Below, one piece after another: positions 45,398 through 58,271 of a stretch of DNA of 64,000 bases; positions within the stretch are counted from its first letter, which is position 1; every line of letters starts with the position of its first letter. The notes beneath the pieces are model-generated. The model saw only the letters and a program-made list of their open reading frames with translations. It searched no databases and was not told the origin of the DNA. The stretch is from Mixia osmundae IAM 14324. Lineage: Eukaryota > Basidiomycota > Mixiomycetes > Mixiales > Mixiaceae. The DNA lies in the NCBI RefSeq assembly GCF_000708205.1, contig NW_014575551.1, positions 1-64,000 on the forward strand, in the 5' to 3' direction. A program made the position numbers and the translations under genes.

Positions 45398-48124
45398 TTA
45401 CATCGTCATCGTGAAGCCAATCGCGACGAGCGACATGGCCAACGTGACGAGAGTAGTCCGGACATCGAGTAATGATGATGCTGCCGCGCCCGTACTGCTG
45501 CTTGTGGTGCTCGTCGAACCGCTGCTAGTGGGATTGCTGGCTGATGCACTGCTCGTGCTAGCAGAGATCGCAATGTTGCCCATGGGCAGCTCTGCGACGG
45601 CATTGGTAGGTTGTGTGCCAATCTGCCCATTGCCAACCATGACCATCTCACCGATCGAGGGTACGCCATTGACGACGACAAACATGAGCGCAGGTCCGGG
45701 CGGCAGCACATTCGGGTTCGGTGGCAGCTGCGAGGTATGTATCGTCGATGTACCGTCGGCATTGAGCGTGGCAGTGCTGTTGAGCTGAACAAAGCGCTGA
45801 CCCATCTGTGCGTGGAGTGGTCGATCAGCGTGTGTATAGAACGGTCGAGCTACCGACTTACGTTCATGCTATGCGTGCTGAAACCTGTCCTAATGAGTAC
45901 TACCTTGGTCGCTGCGAGTGAAGAGGCAGACGACGAGTTCGCCGCCATGGTGATGTCGATATAATTGCCGCCATAGCCAATCGTTGTCGGCAAGCCGGTG
46001 ACTGACGGACGAGGCTTGCTGTAGTAATCAGGACGGAAGTTCTCGACTCTGTACTCAGTTCCCCATGGATAGCCAGTCGTGCCAGAGCTGACAAAGTCCG
46101 CATTGGGGTTTGATCCACTGCATTTTTGTTTGTCAGAATGTCAAGTGGCAGATGGCTAGCATGCTTACGCAGACCAGATGGCGCCATCGGGCAGCAACAG
46201 GGCCGAAGAGTGGTACATGCGAGGAACAGTGCTGTTGGACATGCCGCTGCGAGTCCAGCGCGAGCCGAGGGCTGCCTCTGGATTATAGTACGCAGGCGCG
46301 TAGATGGGGATCGAGCCATATGACTGTCCGATAGACCAGCTGTTGTTGCCATAGCCGGCAGTACCAGCACCGATACCGTTGAGGACGACCATACGACCAT
46401 CTGGCAGCATGATGCCATTGCCCATGATGCGGTTCTCCAACATATCGTCGTCCTCTTCAAAGTTGGCGCTGACATCTGGCGTGATGCGCACGCAGCTGTT
46501 CATGGCAGGATATGCTGCAATATTCCAGGTGGTGACCCATTGCTGTACATCCCGAGTCAGCACAAGCACGCAATGACAACCGATGCGCCTACGTCGGCTT
46601 GCAAGTTGTTGCCGCCACAGAAAAGCAGCGTTGCAGTCCAATTATTCGCCGGGGTCAGCGGGAGCATGACGGTCGTCGCTGACGCAGGGTAGACACGGAC
46701 GCCATGTGGCATCTGCACCACGGGTCAGCCGCTATTGCTAACATGCGAGGCGAGCGTACATCTGCTATCGGATGCTCGATCGCATTCTCAACATCGAGCA
46801 GCTCGTTGCTGTACTGACTGTTGATGAAAATATAGCCGGACGGTAGTAGCCACTGAATTCCAGTGTAAGCGCATTCAAGGTTAAGCTCCGGCGCGCGACT
46901 GACTGTGAGAGGGAACAGATTAAGCGGTAGCGTGGTTGTGAGAATGTTGAGACCAATGGGAGTACCATCGCCGCGAGGTGGTACAAATTGATATGTCGGG
47001 ACATTTTGAGAGGCATCATTGACATCTGTGGCGAAAGATCAGTCAATCGCTCCTTTCTGGTTTTCTGAATACCCACATCCCTGCGAACTAGGCTTAGCAC
47101 GGCAAGCAGGATGCACCAGAAGACACTTACTCCATTCAAGCAACCTCCGATGATGATAACACTGCCATCGCCAAGCGTTTCAAGTGTGGCTGAAGCGGCC
47201 GTCAGCGCGCGCGCGATCATTTACTGCGCAGTACCCACGGTACCAGCGGTTGGTTGGCATGTAGTCGATGAGCTCTGTCCATGCACAATTGACACCGCCA
47301 GTACATGGCTGCATCATTCGCACCGTCCGGCCTCCATCGGCGTCGAAGTACGGCGTGGCTGCGGTGTTGACGGGTACTGAATTCAGTCCACCCGCCCGGA
47401 TAGCCTTTGCATGCCTAGCTTCAGATTTTGCGCATCGATCTATGTATAAAAAGCACTCACCTGATTGCCGCCGACGTTCAGCCATGTCCCATTGCCGAGC
47501 ACAGAGCCACCGGCGCTAAGAGCGCAAATTTATCAGAATGACATCCTGGTCGTTTGCAAGCGTGCGACGTACCAGAAGCTGTTTGTAGTGACATCCAAGG
47601 GTTTGTATGTGTTTGTCCTTAGATCGTATGTCGTTGCCCAAGCGGGATTGCCGTCGCTTTGTACCATATCAGCATTGCCGTTGCCTTCAGTCTATCTCGG
47701 CAGACTTGTCAATGACAGTCGGCACCATGTCACTTTTGCGTACCTTGTCGACGACCATGACCGTGTTGACATCGAGAAGGAACACTTGCTGGGCTGACGC
47801 ACCGGAATTGCCAACCTGAGCACACGATGACAGTATCAGTCAATTGTCCGGACACGGTGCCTGAGCGCCCAAAAGGAGCGCGATCATCCCGAGGCATGGA
47901 TGGCTCGATATCTGAGATTCTCAGCCGGCCGTTACTGGGCTCGCAGGTTTGCAACGAGAGCAGACACTCTTGCGATGGACGATCTCGTGAAGAGAGGCAA
48001 TCGATAGCCAAGAGGCAGCAAGACTTACAATCTCAAACGCATTGTCGGCCTGTGCCCGTGCAGATGCTATGAGGCTGCCCAGTAGGAGTGCCGTGTAACC
48101 CATCCTGGACCGTTGTAGTGCCAT
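45398..48124 (-). CDS. Copper-radical glyoxal oxidase, GPI-anchored, 664 aa
   Basis: Eleven exons: 48124-48029, 47815-47744, 47691-47573, 47515-47461, 47404-47239, 47189-47127, 47025-46760, 46712-46593, 46542-46169, 46117-45862, 45805-45398. A signal peptide precedes FEIVGNSGASAQQVF. Kelch-like repeats and the AA5 radical-enzyme residues are present: the Cys of NSFCAGGSVLGNGTWLNVGG, the Tyr of RMYHSSALLLPDGAIW, and copper-ligand His in GFSTHSMNMGQRF; the C-terminal domain runs LPPNPNVLPPGPALMFVVVN. A Ser/Thr tail and a hydrophobic end (LVTLAMSLVAIGFTMTM) fit a GPI signal. It oxidises aldehydes such as glyoxal or methylglyoxal to acids and releases hydrogen peroxide. Intron 1 is 213 nt and intron 6 is 101 nt, both long for this window. 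Confidence 0.88.
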
Positions 48125-48513
48125 CTTGCTTGTTGATCTCGCCATTGGGCGCACCGAGCGAAAGAGAAGTGACTGCGCGTGCCTGTGCACCTTCGACCAG
48201 GTGCTAAGTAGATCTGATGTCTATCCTTGGGATCCCGTGTGTCCCAATGAGCGTGTCGTGCTGTCAGAATGCAGGCTATGCTCTCCCTTCGAAGGCGGCG
48301 TGGTAAGGGCGAAGGCGCTGTTTGTGTCGCGTGTCTCACGGCTGCCGCGGCTGCCGATCGGCTGTGACGGGCGGCCGTACAATAAACACGGCAAAATTAG
48401 AGCGGACACGACACGAGACGGAATTGCATAGACAGTACATGCAACAGAGCTCTGTAGAGCTTTTGATCAAAGGTCCATGAATGTATTGCATGCCCCAGAC
48501 GGTGAGGGGCGCG
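48125..48513. other. Intergenic region
   Basis: Between the glyoxal oxidase start and the kinase stop, both minus strand; no supported gene, presumably kinase 3' UTR and oxidase promoter. Confidence 0.35.
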
Positions 48514-50945
48514 CTAGTTGTCGTCCATATGATGCAGTGTGAGCGAAGTAAAGTCGATAAACGGATTCGGCTGAACGGGATCGCTCGCTTCTTCTGTGAT
48601 TGGGCCTCCGTTACCTGCCACCGCGCGGATCTGTCCTTCGAGATCGAGTGACTTTGAATCGCGGATCGTGCGAAAGTTCACAGCATCGACGCCGTTGGAG
48701 ATGGTGGGCACGATAGGCGGTCGTGTATGCCGGAGAAGGCCCCAGTTGAGTGTAGCAAACCACTTGTGTTGCTTGACTTCGCTCGCGCCGCTGTTACTCC
48801 CCAGACGCTTGTGTTCGTCCTTGCGCAGGAGCTGCTTGATGACGCTCTTGCACATCGTTGTCGTCGCTGGACTTTCTGGAAAGTGGACCTCCTTCCGAAG
48901 AACATGCTGGAACGTCGCATGTCGATTTTGCCCCTTGAAAGGCGTGCTACCGTAGATCATCTCGAAGATGAGGATGCCGACGGTCCAAAAGTCGACAGAA
49001 GCCGAGTGACCGCAGCCCTTGATGACTTCTGGCGCAATGTATTCTTCCGTGCCCACGAACGAATTAGTTCGAAAGTCGGCGACACATGATTTTGTGTCGA
49101 CCATTGGCGCGCCATTGGGCGTCATCTGCTTGATGGTGGGCGCATGTTTGCTTGCAGACTGCTTGCTGAGATCAAAGTCGGATAGCATGATATGACCAGA
49201 CTGATGAAGCAGAATATTCTCTGGCTTGAGATCTGCTCGTGCGCGTCAGCATCGTCTGCAGACACGCGACAAGATCGGCGTACCTCGATAGATGAATCCC
49301 ATGAGGTGCAGATATTCGAGAGCTGCAATCACTTCGGCTGCATAGAACTTGGCATCTTCTTCGGCCAGACATTTGCCAGGTCGAGTCTGGAGTGCTCGGA
49401 AGAACTCGCCGCCCATGCAGTACTCCATGCAAAAGTAAAGATATTCGTCCGACTGGAAGGAGTGGTATAGCGTCACGATAAATGGATGATTGGACGTCGC
49501 CAATATCTCCTGCATGTCGAGATATGTGTGTCAGCTAAGTGAGATGCAAACATAGCAGGGCTTGCCTGCTCAGCAAGCGCGCGTTTGATCTTGTTGCGTT
49601 TGATCATCTCCCTTTTGGACAAGACCTTCATGGCGAATAGCTTGTCTGTCTTTTTCTCCTTGACCAGATAGACCTTGCCGACGTCGCCTTTGCCGAGTAG
49701 CTTGATCTTTTGAAAGCTGCTTGGCTGAACTTCGACGCTTCGAATCTTGATCGAGTTTGAGCTATACGTCCGCCTGAACCCCGCTCGAGGTGACATGGAT
49801 GGCGAAAGCGATGGCGAGGAGGCAAATGGCAGAGTGAGGCTTGAGGGTGATCCTTCTGGTAGAGATCGCAAGCTGGGCGAGGACATGATGGGTGAGGTGA
49901 CAGATCGCATGCCTGGGGTGAGGGGCGAGCTACGTTTGCCAGGCAGTGGCGGCGTCTTTGGAGATCCGAGTGTCTCAATAGCCGCCTCGTGAGCAGGTGT
50001 CCAGCCCAGATCGTGCGTGGGATCTGTCTTTGCCGTTGCAGGCGCAAAGGCTGAGCCTGCAGTTGGGATGGTGGTCATGGGCTCGCGCGGTGAGCCTGGC
50101 ATCTCGTCCGAAGTGGGCGAGGAAGCAAAGAAGCCGGAACCAAAGAGCGCCTTGGTATTTGGTGCCGAGCTGACCCGCCTCAAGAACCGCTGTGGCAGCG
50201 ACAGCGTGCTCGAGCTCTCGTTCTGGCCCTGCATGAGCGCTTCGGGCTGAGGCTCTCTTGTAGGCGTAGCCTTCGATTTGCCAGACGAGAAGAGACGTTT
50301 CTTTTCCTTGGTTTTCAGTGTGGTCAGTGTGGCTCGCCTGTCGACGCTATCTGGCATGTCCACGCCCAGACCAATCGGGCTCGCCTGCAGGTCTGCGTTC
50401 CTCGCCTCGGCGTACTTGTAAGATGCTACGACAGAAGGCGAGACAGACTGGGACGAGACCGAGGTGAGCGTCGAGGAGCCACTCGCGACACGCTTGCCAT
50501 GAGACGAAACGACAGGAGAGGCAGAGTGTAATGAGCCAGATGCAGAGGCGGAGCTGCTCGTGCTCGCGCTCTGCAGGCCGTCTATGCTGCCCAAGGAGCT
50601 CTGGGTAGGCAAGCTAGGCGATGCGAGTGGACTGGTGCTGGTTGTCGAGCGAGTGGCTGCTCGAGCTTTGTTCGTCTGGATAGGCGAGGGCGTGGTATCG
50701 CGAGAGGTGCCGGAAGAGGAGCCCAGGCGGGTGAGGATCTTCTTCCATCCCGAGGTAGAAGCGCCGGCACTGCTGCTCGTGCTTGCACTCGAGTGGGTGC
50801 TGCTACTGCTCTGTAATCGCTTCTGCTTGGGACCAGACTGGGTGGCGACCGGTGTGCCGTTGCTGCTGCTGCTGCCGCCGAACGTCATCTTATTCGGCGA
50901 AACTGGCGTCGAGGCCAGGTCGCTGGCTGCGAGAGATGCCACCAT
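48514..50945 (-). CDS. AGC protein kinase, FPK1/KIN82/nrc-2 type, 774 aa
   Basis: Exons 50945-49566, 49509-49284, 49232-48514. About 410 residues of Ser/Thr/Pro-rich disordered sequence precede the kinase: [72 protein letters not shown], and the subfamily-specific DFDLSKQ in place of DFG. The activation loop insert and [15 protein letters not shown] follow, then the AGC tail ending in [16 protein letters not shown]. Intron 1 (49565-49510) is GC-AG (CAG|GCAAGC). Yeast Fpk1/2 phosphorylate and switch on Dnf1/Dnf2 flippases; a DNF-type flippase lies 8 kb downstream. Confidence 0.92.
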
Positions 50946-51246
50946 GCTTGCAAAGGATAGAACGAGCGCACTTGGCTCGAGCCTCAGAGTCGTGGAGTGC
51001 TCGACCTGACTATCTCGCGGCGCAGGTCATGCTGGCAGGAGAGCGATCGACAAGCGTCCTTGCCGTGTACGTCGATGCGCCCGCAGCCTTGTGAGAAACC
51101 TTTGAGAAGTAGCCTATCACCCCGTTGGCGGCCAGTGACTTCGGCGAGTGGGCCAAGTCACGTGTTTCAGGCACGCTCCTCGCTCAGACGTGTCTCGACC
51201 GTTCCCTCGCTGTGCACTCGACCAAACCTGGCTGTTGACGACGGCA
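50946..51246. promoter_or_regulatory. Divergent promoter region, kinase / IQGAP
   Basis: 301 bp between divergent starts; no supported gene or obvious motif. Confidence 0.35.
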
Positions 51247-54200
51247 ATGCAGCGGAGGCGGTCGATCTGGTCCAGCAGCGTCGATCTTGATGCTGCCAGA
51301 CCGGCTACATCGGCCTCGCTCGATACAGATCTGCCCTTCTTGGGCGGCTCGAGCACAACACGGCTCATAGACCGTGCCAAGGATGAAGCGCTCGAACAAG
51401 ACAAGCCCTTTGTGTACACTAGTCGGTATAGCCGTCATGATGCTACCCAGAGACCTTCCAGTCCGGCTCGTACGTTCGGACAGGATATCAGAAATCAGGT
51501 CGAGTCGCCTGTGCGCACGGTGCCCATCAGCGACAAGCCAGCTCAGACAACGCCGAGCAGACCGCTGCCTCGCCCCATCGAAGCAAAAAGCGAATCGAGT
51601 GGTAGTCTCAATGGCACCGATGGCCTTGTGAGGTACCAATTGTCAGACTCGCCCATTCGAGCGGCAGCTCGTGCACAGATCGCGCCTGCCTTCGCGGTTG
51701 CGCCGGTCACCTCGCGCGAAGACAAGCGTAAGACCTGGGCGCCCGGCAACTCTACATCCTTTGGCGCCCTCAAAGACCGCTATGAACTTGCTGCATCGCA
51801 AACTGGCCGCGACAACCCGGATCACGTTGCATTTGTGCCTAGTCGCTCGACCGTTTCGAGACCTGCCAGTCCTGCTCAATTCAATCCCCCACAAGTGGAC
51901 ACGAGTTCGAACGCCTGGAAACGGCAGAGCCTGTCAGGGTATCCTCGCGCAGGCAACTCCCAAGCAGAGCCAGCGCTATATCGTCCTCAGCCTTTGGCTC
52001 ATTCTGTAGCCTCTTCATATGCTTCACCAGCGCGTCAAGAGCCTGCCGTGCCTTCGCGACCGATGATGCGAGCACGTACACAGTCTGTCAACCATTTGGA
52101 TCCCTCTCTCCTGCCTTCGTTCCCCGCCTCGCCAAAAATTGACATGATCAAATCTGTCGCTGGTCGACACTTGCCCCTCGGAGCAGGAGACGACGGTACG
52201 GGAGAGCTCTACGTGCCCGGACTGACAGGTCACGCTCATGCAGTCTCTGGTATGAATGGACGACTACGACTACAAGCAAGTCAGCCTTCGGGCCTTGCAG
52301 ACACAAACCAGCTGCCATCTCAGAACATGCGCGCAATGGATTCGCAGAGACACGTCCTGCATGTCTACGAATATCTGTGTCATGTCGGCGAAGCTCAAGA
52401 CTGGCTCAAGAATTGCTTGGCTTCCTCTTCGATCTCGTCTGCCAGTGATGTCGCTGCTTCGATGGCTCAGAACCTGTCCGCCAAGGGCATTGTCGATCTT
52501 GAGGAATCTTTGCGCGATGGCGTCGCTTTAGCGCATCTCGCCCGAGCTTACGAAGGCGAACGGGTCGTCCAACGCATCTTCGTCGTGCGTATTCGACTGA
52601 AGCTTCTCTGCCGTGCTGATCGAATGCACGCAGCATCCTAAGCTCCAGTTCCGGCACTCGGACAATATCAACCATTTCTTGACCTTCGTCAGAAACATAG
52701 GCCTGCCGGAAACCTTCATCTTCGAGCTCGTTGATCTTTATGAAGCCCGCAATCTACCCAAGGTCATCTTCTGTATCCATGCCCTTGGCCACTTCTTAGC
52801 TGGCAAAGGAATGGCCACTCCCGTCGGAAATCTAGTCGGTAGGCTAGAGTTCACGGGTACGCTTACATTTGTCAAAGCGAACCAGAGCTGACTCAGCTGA
52901 GCAGACGAGGAGCTAGATCGTAAGCAGCGAGGTCTTGACTCTAGCGGGGTCACGCTACCCAATTTCAGCTCAATCACCGCCACCTTGGCGAAAGAGACTG
53001 TGCCTGTTCAGGACCACCGGCGTGCGCATGATGAGAAAGCTGCACGCGTCAAAGAAGAACAAGCAGATTATGACCGTCAGCGCGAGTTTGATAATCTGCA
53101 ACGTCAACGCGCAGACGAGGAGCGTCAGCGTCAGCACGAACATGACGAGGCGCGACGTCAGTACGAACGCGAGCAGATCGAGCGTCAGCGCCAGCGTGAA
53201 CGCGCAGAGTACGAACGTCAGCTCGAGCAGGAGCAATCCCGTGAGCTCTACGAACGGCAGAGAGAGACCAGACGGCGAGAGCAAGCAGCGACAGAGCTGC
53301 AGACGCTTGCGCGTGCATACCTAAGTCGACAGCGTTTTGCATATGCCTGCCAGAAGCGCGACGAGACTGCGGCATGGATCACGAGCTTGCAAAGCCGAGC
53401 CAGGGGTGCTCTCATTCGACAGAGACAAGAAACGCTCATCTTCAGCCTACAATGCCGTCAAGGGTCACTCATTCCGCTTCAGGCATTGTGTCGGGGTATT
53501 CTTGCTCGTCGCAACATGCTCATCCGGGTGCGCGAACTTCGTCGCTTCTCGTTTACTGCTGCCGCCTTGCAGTCCGTAACACGAGGCTTTATGGTTCGTC
53601 AGCGGCATGCTCGATTCAAGGCAAGCATCGCAGCACCTGGCTTCACGACCACACTGGTCGGCTTCCAGAGCTTCGTACGTGGTCAGAGGCAGCGGTCCGG
53701 GACAAGCAAGCTCAGAACGCAGCTCTACGATTGCCACTCGGAGACCGCTGGCCTTCAGGCAATTGCACGTGCGAGTCAGGCTCGCTATCGGCTCGTCTCG
53801 TTGAAAAGTCGACTCGAACGCAATGAGCCGACGATGACGCGATTTCAAGGCCAATGTCGCGCTGTCATAGCTCGCTTGCGGTACCACGCGCTGTTTTCAC
53901 ATTACTTTCGCAATGTTGACAAGGTCGTCAAGATACAAGCGCTCTTCCGCTCAAAGCAACAAGGCCAACAGTACCGCCAGCTCATGTTCGGCAAAGTCGT
54001 TCCAGTTCAGACCGTACAACGCTTCGTACATCTGCTGAGCGATTCGAATGCGGATTGCGTCGAAGAAATCGAGATAGAGCGATTAAAGCAGGATGTAGTG
54101 CAGAAGATCCGGGTCAATCAGTCTCTAGAGATCGAAGTCAACGAACTCGATCTCAAGATCGCTTTGCTAGTCAAGAATAAGATCACTCTTGACGAGATCA

Positions 54201-56722
54201 TCCGCTCACGTGCCGCGGCGGGCGTCATGGACGCTCATCATGGCAGAAGCGTGCTCAGTGCTGCTCGAGATCCATTCGCGTTATCTGCCTTAGACAAAGG
54301 CACGTTGCGCAAGCTTGAGCTTTACCAGAGCATCTTCTATCTCTTGCAAACAAAGCCAGAGTACCTCGCTCGACTTTTCAGATGTCTCAGTCAAGCAAGA
54401 CTCGGCGACAGGCCTCGCAAAGATATCGAGCAGACCGTCCTGACGATGTTCGGCTTTGCACAAGATGCACGTGAAGAGCATCTCTTGCTGAAGCTCATCC
54501 AACGATCTTTGCATGAAGAGATACTCTACTTGCGCAATCCGACGGATATACTCGCTGGACGGTATGCCTATCTGGAGCTTTTCGCTCGATATGCGCAAAG
54601 CCCGGGCGACCGGCGATACATGCGCGAGACTTTTGGCGGCGTCGTCAAAAGCTTCTTTGCTGCTTCGCGCATGACGCTCGAGACTGATCCGCGAGCAATC
54701 CATCACACGTCTGTTGATCAAGAAGAAGCAGAGACTGGCTTGACGAGTCAGCGGATGCGTGGTAACATCGACGGCCTTCAAGCCCTTTCCGATCCGATTA
54801 CAAGGAGCATCTTTGTTCGCAACCTACAAGCGCTCCGAGCGGTCACGGAGACGTACATGCAGGGCTTCATCGGCTCGATGCAACGAATCCCTTTTGGCGT
54901 CCGCTATGTCGCTCGCGAAATCTTCCGGGCGTTGCGCATCAAGTTCAAGGACGCGGAAGATGTCGAGCTCGTTCGCATCGTCGGTCAGCTGATCTACGAA
55001 CGATGGGTCGATCCTGCCGTGCTCAAACCAGACGACTTTGCAATGACGGAGAACGTACCGACAGATACGCAACGTCGCAATCTCGCCGAGGTTTCCCGCA
55101 TGATGCGCATGGTCGCCAGCACGCAATACTTTGGCCAAGATACTGACGGCGAAGATCTGAGCTACCTCTGCTCACTCAACGAGTACATCGCCGCTGCTTC
55201 AGCACGCTGGACAGACGCGTTTTTCGATAGTCAGTACGGAACGCTCTTAGTTCGCGTGGCTGACGTGTGCTGCAGTTATCGACGTGCCAGACGCAGAAAC
55301 GCACTTCCAGGCAGATCAATACCTCGACTATACAGTCGCCCGAAGGCCGGTAATCTATATTTCTCCAAATGAGATTTATTCGATGCACTCGATTATCTTG
55401 CAACACCTCGAGATCATTGTGAGCAATCTTGCTCGTGTTCAACCCTCGCTGACTCGCATGACAGGCACCGAGCAAAGTTGATGCCTTGCGAGACTTGCTG
55501 TTCGAGCTAGGAGGTGCGCCGCAGATCGCAACAGGCGAGCTACACAAAGCACGGGCAGGCGAGATCGCACTCAGCCTAAGCAACCAAAATGAAGAGATCC
55601 AAGAGCGTGGCCAGCCGGAAGAAAAGGCTGTGCTCGTCCGTACGAAGCGATACGTGGTCTCGCTGCTCAAAGTACAGCTTGGCGATAATCTGTTTGATCT
55701 CCTCTTGCGACCTGTCTACGAGGATCACGAGCTTCTCTGGGCAGAAGTTCTTGAGGAAGAATCTGCCTCCATCCGAGCGCGTCATCGTCAATCGCGCGGG
55801 CCTTTGACAGCAGATGTTCGCAAAGCATACCTGGACGACGTACAAGGGATCGCTTTCGCCGAGCTCAAGGCGCGTGCCTTGCAGGGCATACTGGAGCTTG
55901 AGCGCATGCGCAAGGTCGATCGCGCCGACAATTTCCAGAGAGTGTGTCTGCTCCGGCCATCACTTTGGGAGATAATTGACAGACGCGCAGATGTTGGACC
56001 TGATCGCGATTGACATCCGTACAAAGCATCGACAGCGACTGCAACGACAGCGGGAGCTAGCTGCAATGACACTGACGCTGCAAGGCTTGGCGCAGAAGCA
56101 TCGCTATCTCTCCGATCAGAAAAAGCAATATCACGACTATGTCGATTCAGCGATGAACACGATACAGACTGGCGGCAATGTGGCAGGCAAAAAGAAGCGA
56201 AGGCTCACGCTACCCTTCACGCGGCAATTCTGGCACGAACGGGATCTTGCAAAGTCTGGTCAGAAGAAGCCAAAGTTTGGCAGCTACAAGTACAATGCGC
56301 AGCAGCTGTATGACAAGAATGTGCTCATCAGCATCGACCAATTCAGCCCGCGACAATTCGATAAGGTCACTCTGACATTCAGCTCCGACGAAGTCGGCGT
56401 GTTTGCTGTCACGATTGCTTGGAACGGTGCAACCGTCAAGGGCGGCCACTCAGAATTTAAAATGGAAGATCTCGTGCGTCTACTGATGGCGTGCGGGAGT
56501 CTGGCTGACTCGGACGCAGCTCGAGGCACAGTTCAACAACCAACAAGGCATCGCGGTCGAAGTAGCCAAATTCAACCTGGTAAGCCATTCCTGTGACGAG
56601 TCGAGTAGCGCTGATTTGTCTGCCAGACAATGCTGCTTCACCTCATCGGTCGCAAGTCAGTCCTTCTCTCAGATCCGATTTGCTACTCCGCTGATGCATC
56701 GTTGGACAGATTCTACGCGTGA
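51247..56722 (+). CDS. IQG1: IQGAP-like protein (Iqg1/Rng2), 1695 aa
   Basis: Nine exons: 51247-52581, 52634-52856, 52905-55229, 55276-55418, 55465-55941, 55991-56473, 56520-56579, 56627-56655, 56710-56722. The order is: disordered Ser/Pro leader; calponin-homology domain (about 385-515, YEYLCHVGEAQDWLKNCL, KLQFRHSDNINHFLTFVRNI); Arg/Gln/Glu-rich coiled coil (545-640); eight IQ-like repeats (about 645-890, e.g. LQALCRGILARRNM, LQSVTRGFMVRQRHA); RasGAP-related domain (970-1340, FGFAQDAREEHLLLKLIQRS); and RasGAP C-terminal domain (KHRQRLQRQRELAAMTLTLQ through VAKFNLTMLLHLIGRK). IQGAPs scaffold actin and myosin at the division site. Confidence 0.93.
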
Positions 56723-56791
56723 TGCGTCACTTTACACATTACACTGTTGTACTACATCCACGCCCGTATTCTTGCATATCAGCTCGCATGG

Positions 56792-57317
56792 CTAGCCGAG
56801 GAAGTTGAAGACGAGGAAGTGGAGGACGACGCTGCCAAAGATAAAGTCGGCGAACGCTCTGTCGGCGCAGCGTCAGTCAGGCCATGGCTAGCAGCGCCAG
56901 ACTTGCCTCTCTGGCGATATCTTCGAGAACTCGCTCCTCGATCCAGGATTGACCTGACTGCGGAGTGAGGCGAGTAAGACGAACTGTCCGATGGTGCTCG
57001 AGAAGCTGTCGGGAAGGAGATTTAGCTCACGGGCATGCACTTCCTAGCGAGGCTGACCCTGCAAGGAACGCGTTGAAGGGATATCGCACGAGCAGCAGAC
57101 AGTACAGGAATTGTCCGATCCCGCTCAGCATGAGAAAGACGAGGAAGGCGTCGATGAGCTGCAGGCGGGGTGGTGTCGCATCAAAGTAGGATGTTATGAG
57201 CTCATCCAAAGCATTGGCACCGCTCCTGCTGCTCGACGCCTTCGGTGGTTCGGGCGCACTGGTGACACTGTTGCTTTGCTTGACGCCCGGTGGCAGGATC
57301 GGCTTCTTGGCTGGCAT
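56792..57317 (-). CDS. OST2: Oligosaccharyltransferase subunit Ost2 (DAD1), 141 aa
   Basis: Exons 57317-57058, 57005-56907, 56858-56792. After a ~35-residue hydrophilic head comes the DAD1/Ost2 core: YFDATPPRLQLIDAFLVFLM, GIGQFLYCLLLVRYPFNAFL, GFSSTIGQFVLLASLRSQVN, SPERAFADFIFGSVVLHFLV, ending NFLG, with three membrane helices. It is a small essential subunit of the ER N-glycosylation complex. Intron 2 (56906-56859) is GC-AG with a perfect AG|GCAAGT donor; the joint SPER|AFADF is fixed by homology. Divergent from the phosphatase gene, 120 bp between starts. Confidence 0.93.
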
Positions 57318-57395
57318 GACCGGCTCGTACTTTGACGTCGCAGTGAGCGGCGGACGAGCGTCGCGTCGGTTGAGGTGCAGCCACGCCGAGCGTCG

Positions 57396-57424
57396 CCCTG
57401 TCCTGTCCTGTCCTGTCCTGTCCA
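57396..57424 (+). repeat. Pentanucleotide microsatellite (TGTCC)n
   Basis: Five perfect copies of a TGTCC unit lie in the 120-bp gap between the divergent OST2 and phosphatase start codons. Confidence 0.85.
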
Positions 57425-57437
57425 GGGACGTGATCGC

Positions 57438-58152
57438 ATGAGCACGACAGTCATCTGGATCAGACATGGCGAGACGGCAGACAACGCTCAGCGCAGGATC
57501 CAGGGCTGGATCGATACCCCACTTCACAGCGTCGGCGAAGTTCAAGCTCACAGCACGGCGGAGCACCTCAAGAATCGCAAGGTAGACGCCATCTACTCGT
57601 CTGATCTTGTCAGGTGCCGCAAGACTGCAGAGATCATCGGTCAGCATCATCGGCACCTGCCCATCCAGATCTGTCCCGAGATACGCGAGAGAGGCTTGGG
57701 GAAACTCGAGGGCACGATTTATGGTCAAGTCCCGAGAGGTGGCCATGTCGAAGGCGCAGAGCCGTTCGACGTCTTCATCGCTCGACTACGCTCCTTCTGG
57801 TCAATGCTGTTTGCCACCGACCGAACCGGCCAAACGGTCCTCGTCATATCGCACGGAGGTCTGCCCAAGCTGCTACAGGCGCCTGACATGGGCTCATCTT
57901 GTGTTTTCTTCAGGACCAATCAAAGCGATTATACCAGACCTGATAGGAACCTCAGGCTACAGTGCGCCAGCTGAGATACCATCGACGCCATCGATCGCAA
58001 ACTGCAGTCTGACGACCATCTCTGTCGATCAGTCCGCAAACCCTCCCAAGGGCGCTGTCGTGGCAGTCTCAGACGCGAGCCACCTGCGCGCGCGAGACGT
58101 AGCCAACGACGGCGACTTCAATGCAGACACTGCACTAGAGATAGTATCTTGA
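57438..58152 (+). CDS. Histidine phosphatase (phosphoglycerate-mutase-like), 219 aa
   Basis: Exons 57438-57858 and 57914-58152. The catalytic RHGE is at residues 9-12 (VIWIRHGETADNAQRRIQGW), followed by DAIYSSDLVRCRKTAEII, EIRERGLGKLEGTIYG and a second His in VISHGGP. The phosphoenzyme residue His10, and Arg and Glu partners, are present, so it should be active. Substrate specificity cannot be told; relatives act on small phosphometabolites, including fructose-2,6-bisphosphate. The C-terminal 60 residues are variable. The ATG at 57438 starts six residues before the active site, usual for the family. Confidence 0.85.
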
Positions 58153-58271
58153 AAGCTTGCAAGCAGAACTCACGATCATTCGAGAAAGCGCATTCTAGAA
58201 ACCCTTGACGCAGTTTAGACCTTGATTCATTGTTGTACACGTGTGTGCAATAGGGCAAGCATTAGAGGATC

